This document shows positions 45,270-54,900 of a stretch of 64,000 nucleotides of DNA, piece by piece; positions within the stretch are counted from its first letter, which is position 1, and the number at the start of each line of letters is the position of its first letter. Source of the stretch: Hyphomicrobiales bacterium. Its GTDB lineage: Bacteria; Pseudomonadota; Alphaproteobacteria; Rhizobiales; Beijerinckiaceae. A model generated the notes under the pieces. That model was not told the origin of the DNA and did no database searches. It saw only the letters and a list, made by a program, of their open reading frames with translations. The position numbers were made by a program, and so were the translations under genes. The stretch lies in contig JAIXZO010000018.1 in NCBI GenBank assembly GCA_027489535.1, positions 369,345 through 433,344 of the forward strand. Direction: 5' to 3'.

Positions 45270-45287
45270 CCTTTGCCTTCGGAGGGC
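45240..45287 (-). other. 3' fragment of tRNA-Arg (attachment core)
   Basis: The minus strand reads CCCTCCGAAGGCAAAGG (anticodon loop, CCG), the T arm (CACGTTCGAATCGTG) and ends in GCGCCA. The matching 5' half is missing. It overlaps the end of the serine recombinase gene and lies 150 bp before the next integrase, so it marks the junction between two elements. An intact copy is not in the window. Confidence 0.8.
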
Positions 45288-45437
45288 GCTTCGATTGCTT
45301 TCATTTTACTTGATTTTAGTTAATTTTGCTGTATTTTCAAAAACTAGCACTGCACCTACCTTTCCGTTGCAGTCCTCCCAATTCATTTCAATTCCATTCA
45401 ACTGCTTCCCGCACGATTCCCCGGGGTTCGTATATTC

Positions 45438-46640
45438 ATGTCTAAAATCACGAAGAAAGTCGTGGATGCGTCGCATCCGCAGGAGTCCGACTATTTTGTC
45501 TGGGATGCCGAGCTGCGTCGCTTCGGGCTGCGGGTCCGCACGTCCGGTCACAAGAGCTATGTCGTCCAATACCGATGCGACGGGAAGGTTCGCCGCTACA
45601 CCATCGGCTCGCATGGGCCGTTCACTCCCGACACTGCTCGCGCCAAAGCGCTTCAGCTCCTGGCGGAGGTCGAGAACGGAGCCGACCCGGCGGAGCGCAG
45701 GGAAACGGCTCGGACCGCGATGCGGGTCACCGAATTGTGCGATCTCTACGTCGCGCAGGGCTGCACGACCAAGAAGGCCTCGACCCTTGTTACCGACATG
45801 AGCCGGATCGAGCGGCACATCAAACCTCTTCTGGGCCACAAGACGGTGGCGGGTCTGACCTTCAGCGACATAGAGAAATTTGTGAGAGACGTGACGACCG
45901 GGAAAACTGCTCGGAACAAGAAGACGTCGTTCCGCGGCCGCTCGATCGTACGCGGAGGCGGAGGAACGGCCGCGCGGACCGTCGGTCTCCTCGGCGGCAT
46001 TCTGACTTACGCTCAAAAGCGAGGGCTGATCCCCAACAATCCCGTGCGCGGGGTTGAAAGACGCCGAGATGCAAAGCGGTCGCGCTTCTTGACCCGCGAA
46101 GAATTCGGCCGCTTAGGACAAGCGTTCGATGAAGGGGTCGCGAGGGGAGCCAACAAGATCGCGATTGCGGCGTTACGCTTTCTCTTGCTGACCGGCTGTC
46201 GGAAGAGTGAGGTCTTGACCCTCGAATGGAGCTTTGTCGATTGGGAAGCGCGCTGCCTTCACCTGCCGACGTCCAAAACCGGACACAGGACAATCCAGAT
46301 CTCGGACGCGGCGATCCGGCTTCTTGAGGCGCACCCTCGGATCGAGGGCTGTCGATTCGTGTTTCCCGGAGCCGATGGGGAAAAGCCGTTTTCGGGTCTC
46401 CACGACGTTTGGGAAAGCATCAGGAAAGACGCGGGCATTCCCGATGTCAGGATCCACGACCTGCGCCGAAGCTTCGGAAGTTTTGCAGCGCAGCAGGGGT
46501 TCGGTCTGTTGGCAATCGGCAAAATTCTGGGGCATGCCGATCCCAAAACCACTCAGATTTACGCTCACCTGACGGACGAGGGAATTCGCAGCGTCGCAAA
46601 CGTCGCTGCAGACGGGATCGAGCGGGCACTGGCCCGATGA
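45438..46640 (+). CDS. int: tyrosine integrase (P4-like)
   Basis: 400 aa. An N-terminal arm-binding domain of the DUF4102 type (KKVVDASHPQESDYFVWDAE...FGLRVRTSGHKSYVVQYR), SAM-like core-binding domain, and catalytic residues: Arg in LLTGCRKSE, IHDLRRSFGS, His in LGHADPKTT, Tyr in QIYAHL. It starts 150 bp from the tRNA-Arg fragment, as in tRNA-targeted genomic islands, and converges with the reverse transcriptase (8 bp between stops). Confidence 0.93.
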   Translation: MSKITKKVVDASHPQESDYFVWDAELRRFGLRVRTSGHKSYVVQYRCDGKVRRYTIGSHGPFTPDTARAKALQLLAEVENGADPAERRETARTAMRVTELCDLYVAQGCTTKKASTLVTDMSRIERHIKPLLGHKTVAGLTFSDIEKFVRDVTTGKTARNKKTSFRGRSIVRGGGGTAARTVGLLGGILTYAQKRGLIPNNPVRGVERRRDAKRSRFLTREEFGRLGQAFDEGVARGANKIAIAALRFLLLTGCRKSEVLTLEWSFVDWEARCLHLPTSKTGHRTIQISDAAIRLLEAHPRIEGCRFVFPGADGEKPFSGLHDVWESIRKDAGIPDVRIHDLRRSFGSFAAQQGFGLLAIGKILGHADPKTTQIYAHLTDEGIRSVANVAADGIERALAR

Positions 46641-46648
46641 TGCTGCAG

Positions 46649-47923
46649 TCAGGAAAAGAGACTGTACCAGTGGCTGTCGGATCGCTGAGGGGCCCTCTTT
46701 TTTATTCTGGAAAGAGTGGCCCCGAGCAGCCGCGCGTTTTCCTTGATTTTTCCTATCAACTGGCAGCGGAATTCCTCGATGTCGTCGGCCTCCGTGAACG
46801 CCCCCAGCCAACTCTCGGCCATGGAATACATCACCGTGAGCTCTTCGAAGGCCTTACCTTTCTCGCCGAGACATAGGAACTTACGGAAACTGTCATCGAG
46901 TTTGTTCATCTCGGCATAGATCTTATTTTGATTGGCAAGCGAGACCGCGATTTTAGTCGCGCCCTTTTCCGTCACAAATTCATAACCCAGAAAACGGATC
47001 CCTTCGAAAAGGGATCCGCTCTGCTTCATGACAAGACGAAAATTCCCGCCCGGGATCGCCTGCACGGCTTGCACGAGTTCCTCGCCTTTTTCCGCGAGCC
47101 GACCGGCGGAGCGGGTCAGCAGCAGGAAGTCGTCGACGTAGTTCAGCAGGCAAAAATCGTGGCCTACGGACCACTGCATCTTTGCCAACGTGAACTGCCC
47201 GACGATCGGGGAGCAGTGCGAGCCCTGAGGGATGCCCGAGCGGGCCATGGTGATGAGTGTATTCTCATAGAGAGAGAGAGAAAGATCATCCGCACCGGCC
47301 GGTCCATTCTTGTCGATGAAATCGACCATGTCCGACTTATGCAGTTTGATATTCTCCTTTCCTCCGAGAACCACTCTTTCAACTACCTCCTCGGGAAGAG
47401 GCAGCTGCGCAGCAAGCGCTTCGCCTTCAAAGCTGCCGTAGCAATCTTTGATGTCGAAAACGCCGGCGTGGGTGAACCCGAGCGAGCCCATCTTGCGTGC
47501 GTATCGCACGGCTGGGGCTACCGATCGGGAATACTGGAAATGGGCGGGCTCGAAATGAATCTCGAGGATCCGCTTCACGATGAGCTGAGCCGTCCTGTAC
47601 ATGGGACCGTACAAGTGGACCATGCGAAAGCCGGACTTCTTCGGCACGGGAAAAACGGAAACTTTCTCCGGAATCTCCGCGAAAAGATCGAGGGTCTCCG
47701 CAACGCGGAAACAACTCCGGAGACTCACACGCCTCTGCGGGGGAACCGCCTTGTTCCCCATGACGGCAGTCGCAAGCATCACATCGCGACTCCTCAGAAC
47801 CGCATAGGTGGCCGCCATCACCGAGTTGCTCCTCGATCGGACGGCATCGTGCAGCGCCGACCACAGAATTTCAGCGCCACGGTGCGCCTTAGCCAGGCGC
47901 ACCTCGAAAAGATCGGGATCCAT
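46649..47923 (-). CDS. reverse transcriptase, class unassigned
   Basis: About 424 aa from the ATG at 47923. RT motifs: FDIKDCYGSF (about 156, catalytic Asp), SGIPQGSHCSPIV (about 230), LNYVDDFLLL (YxDD about 260), LGYEFVTEKG (motif near 300). The QGxxxSP box rules out a diversity-generating RT, whose box reads SQ; no group II intron maturase or endonuclease domain follows; the retron NAxxH and VTG signatures are not evident. It could be a defence RT (DRT/UG type). Upstream in the same direction is an AlpA-like regulator, with a 16-bp palindrome between. Confidence 0.88.
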   Translation of the reverse strand: MDPDLFEVRLAKAHRGAEILWSALHDAVRSRSNSVMAATYAVLRSRDVMLATAVMGNKAVPPQRRVSLRSCFRVAETLDLFAEIPEKVSVFPVPKKSGFRMVHLYGPMYRTAQLIVKRILEIHFEPAHFQYSRSVAPAVRYARKMGSLGFTHAGVFDIKDCYGSFEGEALAAQLPLPEEVVERVVLGGKENIKLHKSDMVDFIDKNGPAGADDLSLSLYENTLITMARSGIPQGSHCSPIVGQFTLAKMQWSVGHDFCLLNYVDDFLLLTRSAGRLAEKGEELVQAVQAIPGGNFRLVMKQSGSLFEGIRFLGYEFVTEKGATKIAVSLANQNKIYAEMNKLDDSFRKFLCLGEKGKAFEELTVMYSMAESWLGAFTEADDIEEFRCQLIGKIKENARLLGATLSRIKKRAPQRSDSHWYSLFS

Positions 47924-47938
47924 CGGAAATCTCGGCTT

Positions 47939-47954
47939 GTGCAATCAATTGCAA
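47939..47954. repeat. boundary palindrome, copy 1
   Basis: GTGCAAT-CA-ATTGCAA: 7-bp arms with one mismatch at the end. Located between the RT start and the AlpA-like gene. First of five copies of GTGCAAT-NN-ATTGCAC in this island. Confidence 0.7.
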
Positions 47955-47963
47955 ATCGGGGAA

Positions 47964-48158
47964 CTAGTTCTCAGACGTCGAGCGACGCCGACCCGCCTCG
48001 AGCCACGCGTCGAGATCGCGGATGTCGTAAAGGATCATCTTCGCCCCGACCTTGACGTAGCCAGGACCCTGTCCCGTCACTCTGAGCTTGGCCAATGTCG
48101 ATGAAGAAAGGCCTACGTATTCCGCAGCCTGCACAGGACGCAAATATTTTCCGCTCAT
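47964..48158 (-). CDS. AlpA-like helix-turn-helix regulator/excisionase
   Basis: 64 aa, MSGKYLRPVQAAEYVGLSSSTLAKLR..., a MerR/AlpA-type winged HTH of the size typical for P4-like islands, where such proteins act as excisionases or activators. It precedes the reverse transcriptase on the same strand; the palindrome sits between the two genes. Confidence 0.82.
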   Translation of the reverse strand: MSGKYLRPVQAAEYVGLSSSTLAKLRVTGQGPGYVKVGAKMILYDIRDLDAWLEAGRRRSTSEN

Positions 48159-48591
48159 GTAATCTATCCTTCCAATATATTCCGAACAAAAAAATGCAGC
48201 GGTTATATATTTTGGTAAATAGATTTATTTTCTTCTGGTATTATCTTCGTTCCGCTCGTTTCCGTAGGGCTTTTTGTTGAAGAGCTTCTATTCTCGTTCC
48301 CGGTCAACGACTTGGATAAGACACGCTTGCTGCTGCGACTCCCCGGAAGACTCGCCTGAAAGCGCGCAAACAGCCGACGCAGCGCCGAATAGCGCTGGCC
48401 GGAGAATATGTTGCACCGCACATAAATACAAAAACACCGTGCAATTCGATCTGGAAATTTTCGGACGAAATCGATTTTTTTGAATTCAAAATATCGTAGA
48501 AATCGACTGATTTCGGCGCTATTTTATGGAAAACTACGAAATATGTGTAATCATATTGAGGTAAATACTTCAATAAATCAGGATATTTCCC
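48159..48591. other. AT-rich intergenic region, possible noncoding RNA
   Basis: 430 bp, clearly richer in A/T than the flanks, between the divergent AlpA-RT unit and the 198-aa gene. It has related GAAATCGA-type repeats (48468-48515) and a half-palindrome GTGCAAT at 48438. No coding frame is credible. Promoters for both directions must be here; a template or effector RNA for the reverse transcriptase is possible but unproven. Confidence 0.4.
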
Positions 48592-49188
48592 GTGAAATTC
48601 AGCAATAATAACGAAGATACATTTAATGCAGCGGTGGAGCACGCCAACGACATTCACAAGCATTGGTTTTCCCTCGGAACATCCCTGTCCATACTTAGGG
48701 CTGAGGGTATCGACCTGTTCCGGCGCTTGTTGGAGGAGAGCAAACTGTCGCGGAAGGACGCCGAGCGTCTCATTCGCCTCAACAGACTGCTTTCATGCCT
48801 ATCGGACGAGGATCAGATCCGCCTCAAAAAGGTCGGCTGGTCGAAGCTGAAGGAGATCATCGGTCACGCGAACAACCTGAATATTCGCGATCTGCTCGAA
48901 TTCGCCGAGGCGCACACCTCTTCCGAGATTCGGCGCAATTTCAGGAAGATTCCGTACGCGCCGGGGTCTCGCACCGTGATGCTCTATCTGGAGCCGGAAG
49001 AGTATGAGTACGTGATGCTCATTCTTGGCCTCTTCGGGGCCGAGAAGCTGACCGATCGCCTTTATACCGGGAAGGAGTTCGCCCTTCTTTCGGCGCTTCG
49101 TGAACTCGCGAAACTGGCCGGCCGGTTCAACAGCGAGTACTCGTCATCTCTGCCCAAGAAGGATCCCGCGGACGACGATCAGCCGTAG
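48592..49188 (+). CDS. hypothetical protein, possibly DNA-binding
   Basis: 198 aa, GTG start with CAGGA upstream. Mostly helical: GLIRAEG-like start SLSILRAEGIDLFRRLLEES, then SRKDAERLIRLNRLLSCLS, resembling the helical part of DUF3102/KorB-type regulators; the C-terminus is acidic. No catalytic motif. Divergent from the RT unit, it may be a regulator of the island. The identification is weak. Confidence 0.55.
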   Translation: MKFSNNNEDTFNAAVEHANDIHKHWFSLGTSLSILRAEGIDLFRRLLEESKLSRKDAERLIRLNRLLSCLSDEDQIRLKKVGWSKLKEIIGHANNLNIRDLLEFAEAHTSSEIRRNFRKIPYAPGSRTVMLYLEPEEYEYVMLILGLFGAEKLTDRLYTGKEFALLSALRELAKLAGRFNSEYSSSLPKKDPADDDQP

Positions 49189-49218
49189 CACTCACGACCG
49201 AGAGTACGGCGCGGCCTG

Positions 49219-49234
49219 TGCAGTTAATTGCACC
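49219..49234. repeat. boundary palindrome, copy 2
   Basis: GTGCAGT-TA-ATTGCAC, one mismatch, 31 bp after the stop of the 198-aa gene. The surrounding gene-free stretch (49189-49588) is GC-rich; besides the RBS (AGGA) of the nuclease gene I see nothing else in it. Confidence 0.7.
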
Positions 49235-49588
49235 GCAGCCGAGAAGCCGCCGATCTCCCGTCAGCGCTGCTTCTGAGAGATGCAGGTCCGAGCGGAAGGC
49301 GGCAGCCGAACAGCGGCAACCTGCTGTTTTACATGCGATCGAAAGGGCGCCCCTCGACCCCGGATCGAAGGGCGCTCGTTCGGTTGAGTGCCCCCAGCCC
49401 GCAGGCGACACGCAGGTCAGCAGCGCAGGCCGTGATGCGTAATCAATCGCCGCAGAAGAAGGTCCAGGCGGATCAAGGTCGCGCAAGCACCGATTTTCGT
49501 TGCCTTCGTATGAAGCGAAGCTAGCTATGGAGTATATTTCATCCGTTGCTGGGTTCGGCGTCGACGGGCTTTTTCCCAGGATGCCGCC

Positions 49589-50743
49589 ATGCAGAATTCC
49601 GCGCACGCTTCACCCGTTTTCGTGACCCCCGACGGCAAGGCCCGAAGGCTCGCCACCGATGCCGCCTCCGTAGATGGAAAGCAGCGCGAATCCTTCATCC
49701 AGAATCTGGTTTTCGATCACGCCGACGTGATCCCGATGGACGAGATCGAACCTGCGTTCACACCGCTGATCTCGCTGTGCAAGGAGCTCACGACCCCCGC
49801 CGGCTCCGTCGATAATCTTTGGATGACGCCCGACGGCGCGATCGTCATCGGCGAATGCAAACTTTTCCGGAACCCGGAAGCACGCCGTGAAGTGGTCGCA
49901 CAGGCGCTGGATTACGCGAATGCCATCGCTCGGTGGAGCTACGAGGATCTCGACGCCGCCGTTCGACAGAGAACCAAGTCCGATACAAGTCTGTATGCTC
50001 GGGTGACGCAGGCGACGCCGGAAGCGGAGCGCCTGCCGATGCAGGCTTTTCACGACGCGGTCGAACGACGCCTCAAGGCGGCACAATTTCTCGTGTTGAT
50101 CATCGGGGACGGCATCCACGAACGCGCCGAGTCCCTGACGTCATTCCTCCAGATGCATGCCGGTTTACGCATCACTCTTGCGCTGGTCGATCTGTCGGTT
50201 TGGGTTCTTCCGGAAGGCGGTCGCCTCGTAGTCCCGCGGATCCCGATGCGGACGACGCTGATCGAGCGCGGAGTGGTGAAAATCGAGGACGGTGTGGCGA
50301 CCGTAAAACCTCCGCCGGAGCCCGACCCGCGTCCCGGGCGGCGGGCTTACGGCACGACCCTGTCGGAAATCTCTTTCTACGAGAAAGTGCGTGTCGACGC
50401 CGCGCGCAAGCACGAGCTCCGGGAATTCGTCGCGGGCCTTTCTGATTTCGGCGTTGCGCCGCGTATGGAACGCTTATCGATGAATCTCGAGCGCGACGGT
50501 TTCTTCATCGGGCGTATCGAAACCGGTGGCGGGCTGTGGGTCGAACCCATCCTGAAAGCTCTCGGAGGTCCTGCCCCGGTCAGTACGGCAGCGAAGACCT
50601 ATCTCGATGCCCTCTACAGGATCGCGGGGAAAAAGGACGGCACCCTGTCCGTCCCCGTTCGGGATCTTCTCGAGAGGCCGGCCGAGTGGCGTGCCGCTAT
50701 CGAAGGTTTCTTGTCGTCCGGCGATCATGGGACCTCTTGGTGA
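49589..50743 (+). CDS. PD-(D/E)XK nuclease-domain protein
   Basis: 384 aa. The motif PDGAIVIGECK (D82, E89, K91) followed by AREEVVAQ-like ARREVVAQALDYANAIARWS is the typical D-(D/E)xK core with its helix of restriction-like nucleases. The N-terminal 45 residues and the C-terminal 150 residues (about 240-384) are of unknown fold. Precedes a small coiled-coil membrane protein by 47 bp. Between two palindromes (49219 and 51214), so it looks like a two-gene cassette. A defence nuclease is likely, target unknown. Confidence 0.78.
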   Translation: MQNSAHASPVFVTPDGKARRLATDAASVDGKQRESFIQNLVFDHADVIPMDEIEPAFTPLISLCKELTTPAGSVDNLWMTPDGAIVIGECKLFRNPEARREVVAQALDYANAIARWSYEDLDAAVRQRTKSDTSLYARVTQATPEAERLPMQAFHDAVERRLKAAQFLVLIIGDGIHERAESLTSFLQMHAGLRITLALVDLSVWVLPEGGRLVVPRIPMRTTLIERGVVKIEDGVATVKPPPEPDPRPGRRAYGTTLSEISFYEKVRVDAARKHELREFVAGLSDFGVAPRMERLSMNLERDGFFIGRIETGGGLWVEPILKALGGPAPVSTAAKTYLDALYRIAGKKDGTLSVPVRDLLERPAEWRAAIEGFLSSGDHGTSW

Positions 50744-50790
50744 TCCTCCCGCAAGAGCAATGATCCGGTCCGGTTTCGGGTGTAAACGGC

Positions 50791-51162
50791 ATGGGTGGAC
50801 ACATAGGTTCTGTTTCAGAGCAACTACCCCCGGCGGACGTCCGAACCCGGATCATTGCTGCAGGCTTGGCCGCCGAAACGGCGGTGCTTGCCCGAAAAAA
50901 GCATGCAGCAGCCGAACGACCGGAACCCGAGGATCCCGAGTTGGTGATCCAGAGGCTCCAACGGGAGATCTCACGACTGGAGGGGGAGGTTCATGCCTAC
51001 GCTCACCAAGTCAGGATGCTCGAAAGCGTCGTGGAGCCTCCTCGGAAGTCGAACCCGATCGTCATGCTGATTGCGCTTGGAATTCTCGGCCCGATCCTCG
51101 TGTACGGGATCCCTATCCTCCTGCTCATCGTCATCGCGCTCTTCAAGTTGACGTTCGGGTGA
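50791..51162 (+). CDS. coiled-coil protein with C-terminal membrane anchor
   Basis: 123 aa. A helical/coiled-coil part at about 50-90 (ELVIQRLQREISRLEGEVHAY) and two hydrophobic segments at about 95-123 (IVMLIALGILGPILVYGIP, LLLIVIALFKLTFG). Start ATG at 50791 with no strong RBS. Likely co-transcribed with the nuclease; could tether it to the membrane. Confidence 0.6.
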   Translation: MGGHIGSVSEQLPPADVRTRIIAAGLAAETAVLARKKHAAAERPEPEDPELVIQRLQREISRLEGEVHAYAHQVRMLESVVEPPRKSNPIVMLIALGILGPILVYGIPILLLIVIALFKLTFG

Positions 51163-51213
51163 CCGAAGATCGGGCTGAGGCGGAGGGCGCCCGCGGCCTC
51201 TCGAGACAATCCT

Positions 51214-51229
51214 GTGCAATTAAATGCAC
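51214..51229. repeat. boundary palindrome, copy 3
   Basis: GTGCAAT-TA-AATGCAC, one mismatch, 52 bp after the stop of the membrane protein. Marks the right edge of the nuclease module. Confidence 0.7.
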
Positions 51230-51676
51230 ACGGACCTACGCGGGGGTTTCGAACGACAAGACCGGGCCGGGTCTAAAGCGGTCTCGTTTTCGAAAATTGC
51301 AGACAAGGCGGACTCTTCAGCTGCCCGCGTTGCGGCAAGGGACGCAAACCGAAGACTGAACTCGCGGACGAAAGTCCGACCGTCGACCGTCAGGCCGAAT
51401 GGCAGCGTCGTACGGAAGTTCTTGCAGCCCTGGAGCGTGCTTAAGCTACGCAAGCAGCTGCTCGCGGTGGGGAACGCCTAACTCGAACAGGAAAAACCGG
51501 CTGCCGCGATCGCCGCCAAGATCAACCCGTCCCCCGCCATCTAGAAGAAGCCGGAACCGGGCTGGTTCGCACATCTGCTTTCAGTGTTCGTGCTGCCGAT
51601 CGTCGTGTTGGCATATTATTCGGCTGGTGCTGATCGGAAACATTTTTTCCCGGTAGGCGAAACTCATCGTCCCTAA
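51224..51676 (+). pseudogene. degraded gene with a C-terminal membrane segment
   Basis: One frame stays coding-like across two in-frame stops (51479 TAA and a TAG near 51542): LRKQLLAVGNA, stop, LEQEKPAAAIAAKINPSPAI, stop, then KKPEPGWFAHLLSVFVLP and a hydrophobic end. An alternative frame holds a CPRCGKGRK-type zinc motif, so frameshifts are likely as well. It lies between palindromes 3 and 4, with the CRISPR remnant, and appears to be a dead cargo module. Confidence 0.5.
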
Positions 51677-51750
51677 GCACGCCACTGTGACATCGTTATC
51701 CTTGTGCCCCCACAACCGACCAAGAACAGCTTGCTCATGACTGGCCCTCC

Positions 51751-51840
51751 GTGTTCCCCGCACGCACGGGGATGAACCGGCTAAAAATGTCTCACATTGA
51801 TCCGAAGGCCGGTGTTCCCCGCTTGCACGGGGATGAACCC
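51751..51840. CRISPR. orphan mini-CRISPR, type I-E-like repeats
   Basis: Two 29-bp repeats (51751-51779 and 51812-51840), starting GTGTTCCCCGC and ending CGGGGATGAACC, enclose one 32-bp spacer (51780-51811). Repeat length, hairpin (CCCCG...CGGGG) and spacer length are those of type I-E arrays. The copies differ at three positions. No cas gene is in the window. The last repeat ends 9 bp before palindrome 4. Confidence 0.85.
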
Positions 51841-51849
51841 GTCACTTCC

Positions 51850-51865
51850 GTGCAATCAATTGCAC
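51850..51865. repeat. boundary palindrome, copy 4
   Basis: Perfect arms: GTGCAAT-CA-ATTGCAC. It lies between the CRISPR remnant and the helicase operon, about 117 bp before the first start codon. The rest of 51866-51981 holds the promoter region, without a clear -10/-35 pair. Confidence 0.75.
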
Positions 51866-51981
51866 AAGCCACTCGGATGGGGGCTGCGCAACTTGTTCTT
51901 GCCCAGACTACAGCTTTGCTGTTCATTTCAGGCGCCGCCGGCTAATTCAGGCTGGAGATAGCCGATCCGGGGTTTTTCGCT

Positions 51982-54900
51982 TTGTTTGAAGTCACACTTC
52001 GTCAGATGTTGTCCATGCATCCGCGGGGCGCGACCGACGACCAGATCATCTGGCGTCTGCGCACCGGCGGGCTGAGGATCGACGCGAGCGAACTGCTGCA
52101 GGGGCTCACTCGCCTTTCAGAGCGCGGAGAGATCGTTCTAGACGGACGCGGCCGCTGGAAATTGGCCGAGTTCACCAAAGCCGCACGGAAAACAACGGCC
52201 GGAGACGGATCGGGTCCGGCGCTCTCGACAAGTGACGGTCTGCGGGCGGCGGAGGCAATATGCCGCTCGGCCGCTTCGGCGGACATAACGGACCAAACGG
52301 AAGCCGCGGAAGACGGCTTCCCGGACTGGTCCTCCATCCTCGCCTATTACGCCGCAACCCAACGCCACGATCCGCGCGGCCAGATCGAGGAATTCGGCGA
52401 TCGGCACGGCAAGACGTGGAATCTCGTCCGGACTACCGGTCGATGGTGGTCCGGGGCGGAACTGCGCGTGCCGAGCGGAGCATTTTCGGAGGATTTCCGC
52501 GTCGCCTTGGCGGCCCGGAAAACGAGCTCGGCGGCGCTGGGTTGGCCGGTGAGCGTCTTCCACGGCAAGAGCGGTGCTTCCTTCGTTCCCGGCCTCATCG
52601 TCCCCGTCGAATGGGCTTTCCATGGAGACGAGGTCGTCTTTTCCGTCGACGCAACCCTCCCGGCCCTGAATCCGGTCTGGATGCGTGAAGTCCGGGCCCG
52701 CTCGTCCTGGTCGGAAACGGCGCTGCAGGAGTGCCTTTTGCCCGAGGGCGAGGAACTCGATCTCGCCGCGGTGGGTGAACGCATGAAGCACGCGCTCGCG
52801 ACTTTGGGAGCGGCCGCTCTGAGACCGGGCGATCTTGCGGGAGAGGTCTCGACGTCGGGCAACGGCATTCGGAATGCTGCGGGCATCTTTCTGCCGGAAG
52901 ACGGCTCCTTCACGAAGGGAGCGGCGGAGGATCTCGAAACGCTGCGGTCGTGGGACCGAGAGAAAAGAGGGCGGACCGCCCTTGCGGCGCTCATCGCCCC
53001 TGCGATCGACGCCTCCCGGGCGCCGGAAAGCACCGAGGCGATGATCCCGCTGCTTGCCCCCAATCTCCTCACGCCGAGTCAAAGGGAAGCGGCCGAGACC
53101 GCCTTGGCCGGACCCGTTACCGTCATTCAAGGGCCGCCCGGGACCGGCAAGAGCCAAGTCATTCTCGCTCTTCTGCTCTCCGCCGTCGCGTCGGGACGGA
53201 CCGTCCTCTTCGCGGCTAAAAATCATCAAGCGGTCGACGAGGTGGAGAAAAGGCTCAAGGAGATCGTAGGGGACGCTCCACTGCTCGTCCGAGGGCGCGA
53301 CGCCGAGGGCGAGCGTGACACGAGCTTCCTCGACGCCTTGGCGGAGATTGCCAAAGGGGCCGACTGGAACCCGCGCAACGAGACGGACCCGGGCCCCGCA
53401 CGCCGCGCGCTGCTGGCCGGGGCGGAAACCGAGTCCGACCTGCGCAGGGCGGCTCAGCGGTTGCAGCGATTGCAAGTCGAAGCGTGCGATCTGGTCGAGC
53501 AGCTCGAATTGTTTCGAAAATACCCGACCGAAAGCGATGCGGGAGAACCGCGCGCCCGGGCGGCCTGGGTCCGGCTGCTCGAGAGATTTCTTTCACTGTT
53601 CCGATCGCATGCGACGCCGACCGGGGCACTCCCACAAAACCCGAGTCTTCGACAGGTCGCGCGGCGTCTTGCCGACGTGAAGGCCGAAATTGCGGCCCGT
53701 CCACCCGAAGGAGACGCATTCGCCAAAGGGGAGGAGCTCGCAAAAGACCTTCTCGAAACCTTCCCGAAGCTTGCCCTGCGAATCACGCTGCCGGATGAGG
53801 GCGACAGAACCTTCGCGGCAGAGCGGCTCAAGGAGATCGAGTTCGAGAAGGTCAAAAGCGCGAGACGGATGAAGGTCGAAGACGCGATGCTGGTGCTGCG
53901 TCATCGGCCGGTCTGGGCCATCAGCACGCTGTCCGTCCCGTCCCGAGTCCCGCTCGTCCCTTGTCTGTTCGACTACGTCATCTTCGATGAAGCGAGCCAG
54001 TGCGACATCGCGTCGGCCCTCCCCCTTCTCGCGCGGGCGCGAAAGGCGATCGTCGTCGGCGACCCGATGCAGCTGCGCTTCGTTCCCAGCCTCGGGAACG
54101 CGGCGGAGCATGCTCTGATGGACGCGGCGGGGCTGCCGCGTGCCGGCCGCGCGTCCATCGCTCAGAGCGTGAATTCGCTTTTCGACTTCGCCGACCGCCG
54201 CCCCGCATCCCGGCGCCTGTTCTTGGCCGATCAGTTCCGCTCCGCTCCGGCTATCGTGGATTATTTGAATCAGGACTTTTACGGCGGGAAGCTGATCGCT
54301 CGGCGGGAGGACGACCACTTCAAACCTCCGTCCGCCTATAAACCCGGCCTTTCGTGGGAGAACGTCGCCGGGGACGTCAAATTCAAGGACGAGGGCAACG
54401 TCAACAAGGCAGAAGCGGCGCGGATAGCGGCGCTCGTGCGGAGCTTGGCCGAAGATCCCGGCTTCACGGGATCGGTCGGCGTGATCTCGCCTTTCAATTC
54501 GCAGGTTGCGGAAATTCGTATCGCCATCGACGCCGCCGTTTCAGAGAGCGCTTGCAATCGCCTGAAACTGCGGGTCGCGACCGTCGACAAGTGGCAGGGC
54601 GCCGAGACCGACATCGTTTTCTTCTCGCTCGTGGTTTCTTCCGGTTCACCCGTCAGCGCGCGGACCTTCCTGCAGCGGGAGCGCCGTCGACTGAACGTCG
54701 CCGTCAGCCGGGCACGAGCGGTATGCGTCGTGGTGGGCGACCTTGCCTTCGCCAAAACCTGCGGAATTCGCCATATCGAGTTTCTGGCTCACAAGGCGAC
54801 TACACCTTGGTCTCCGCCGAAGCTCGATCTGTTCGACAGCGAGTGGGAGCGACGCCTCGACACGGCGATGCGCGCCCGCGGCCTTTCCCCGTTTCCGCAA

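Noticed and set aside
45229..45801. Plus-strand reading with GAPDTIRTCDLC
   Set aside because: The peptide is a translation of the tRNA-Arg fragment, a common false gene at alphaproteobacterial attachment sites.
46649..47923. Reverse transcriptase as part of a diversity-generating retroelement
   Set aside because: The QGxxxSP motif is not of the DGR (SQ) type, and I see no template/variable repeat pair or C-type lectin gene nearby.
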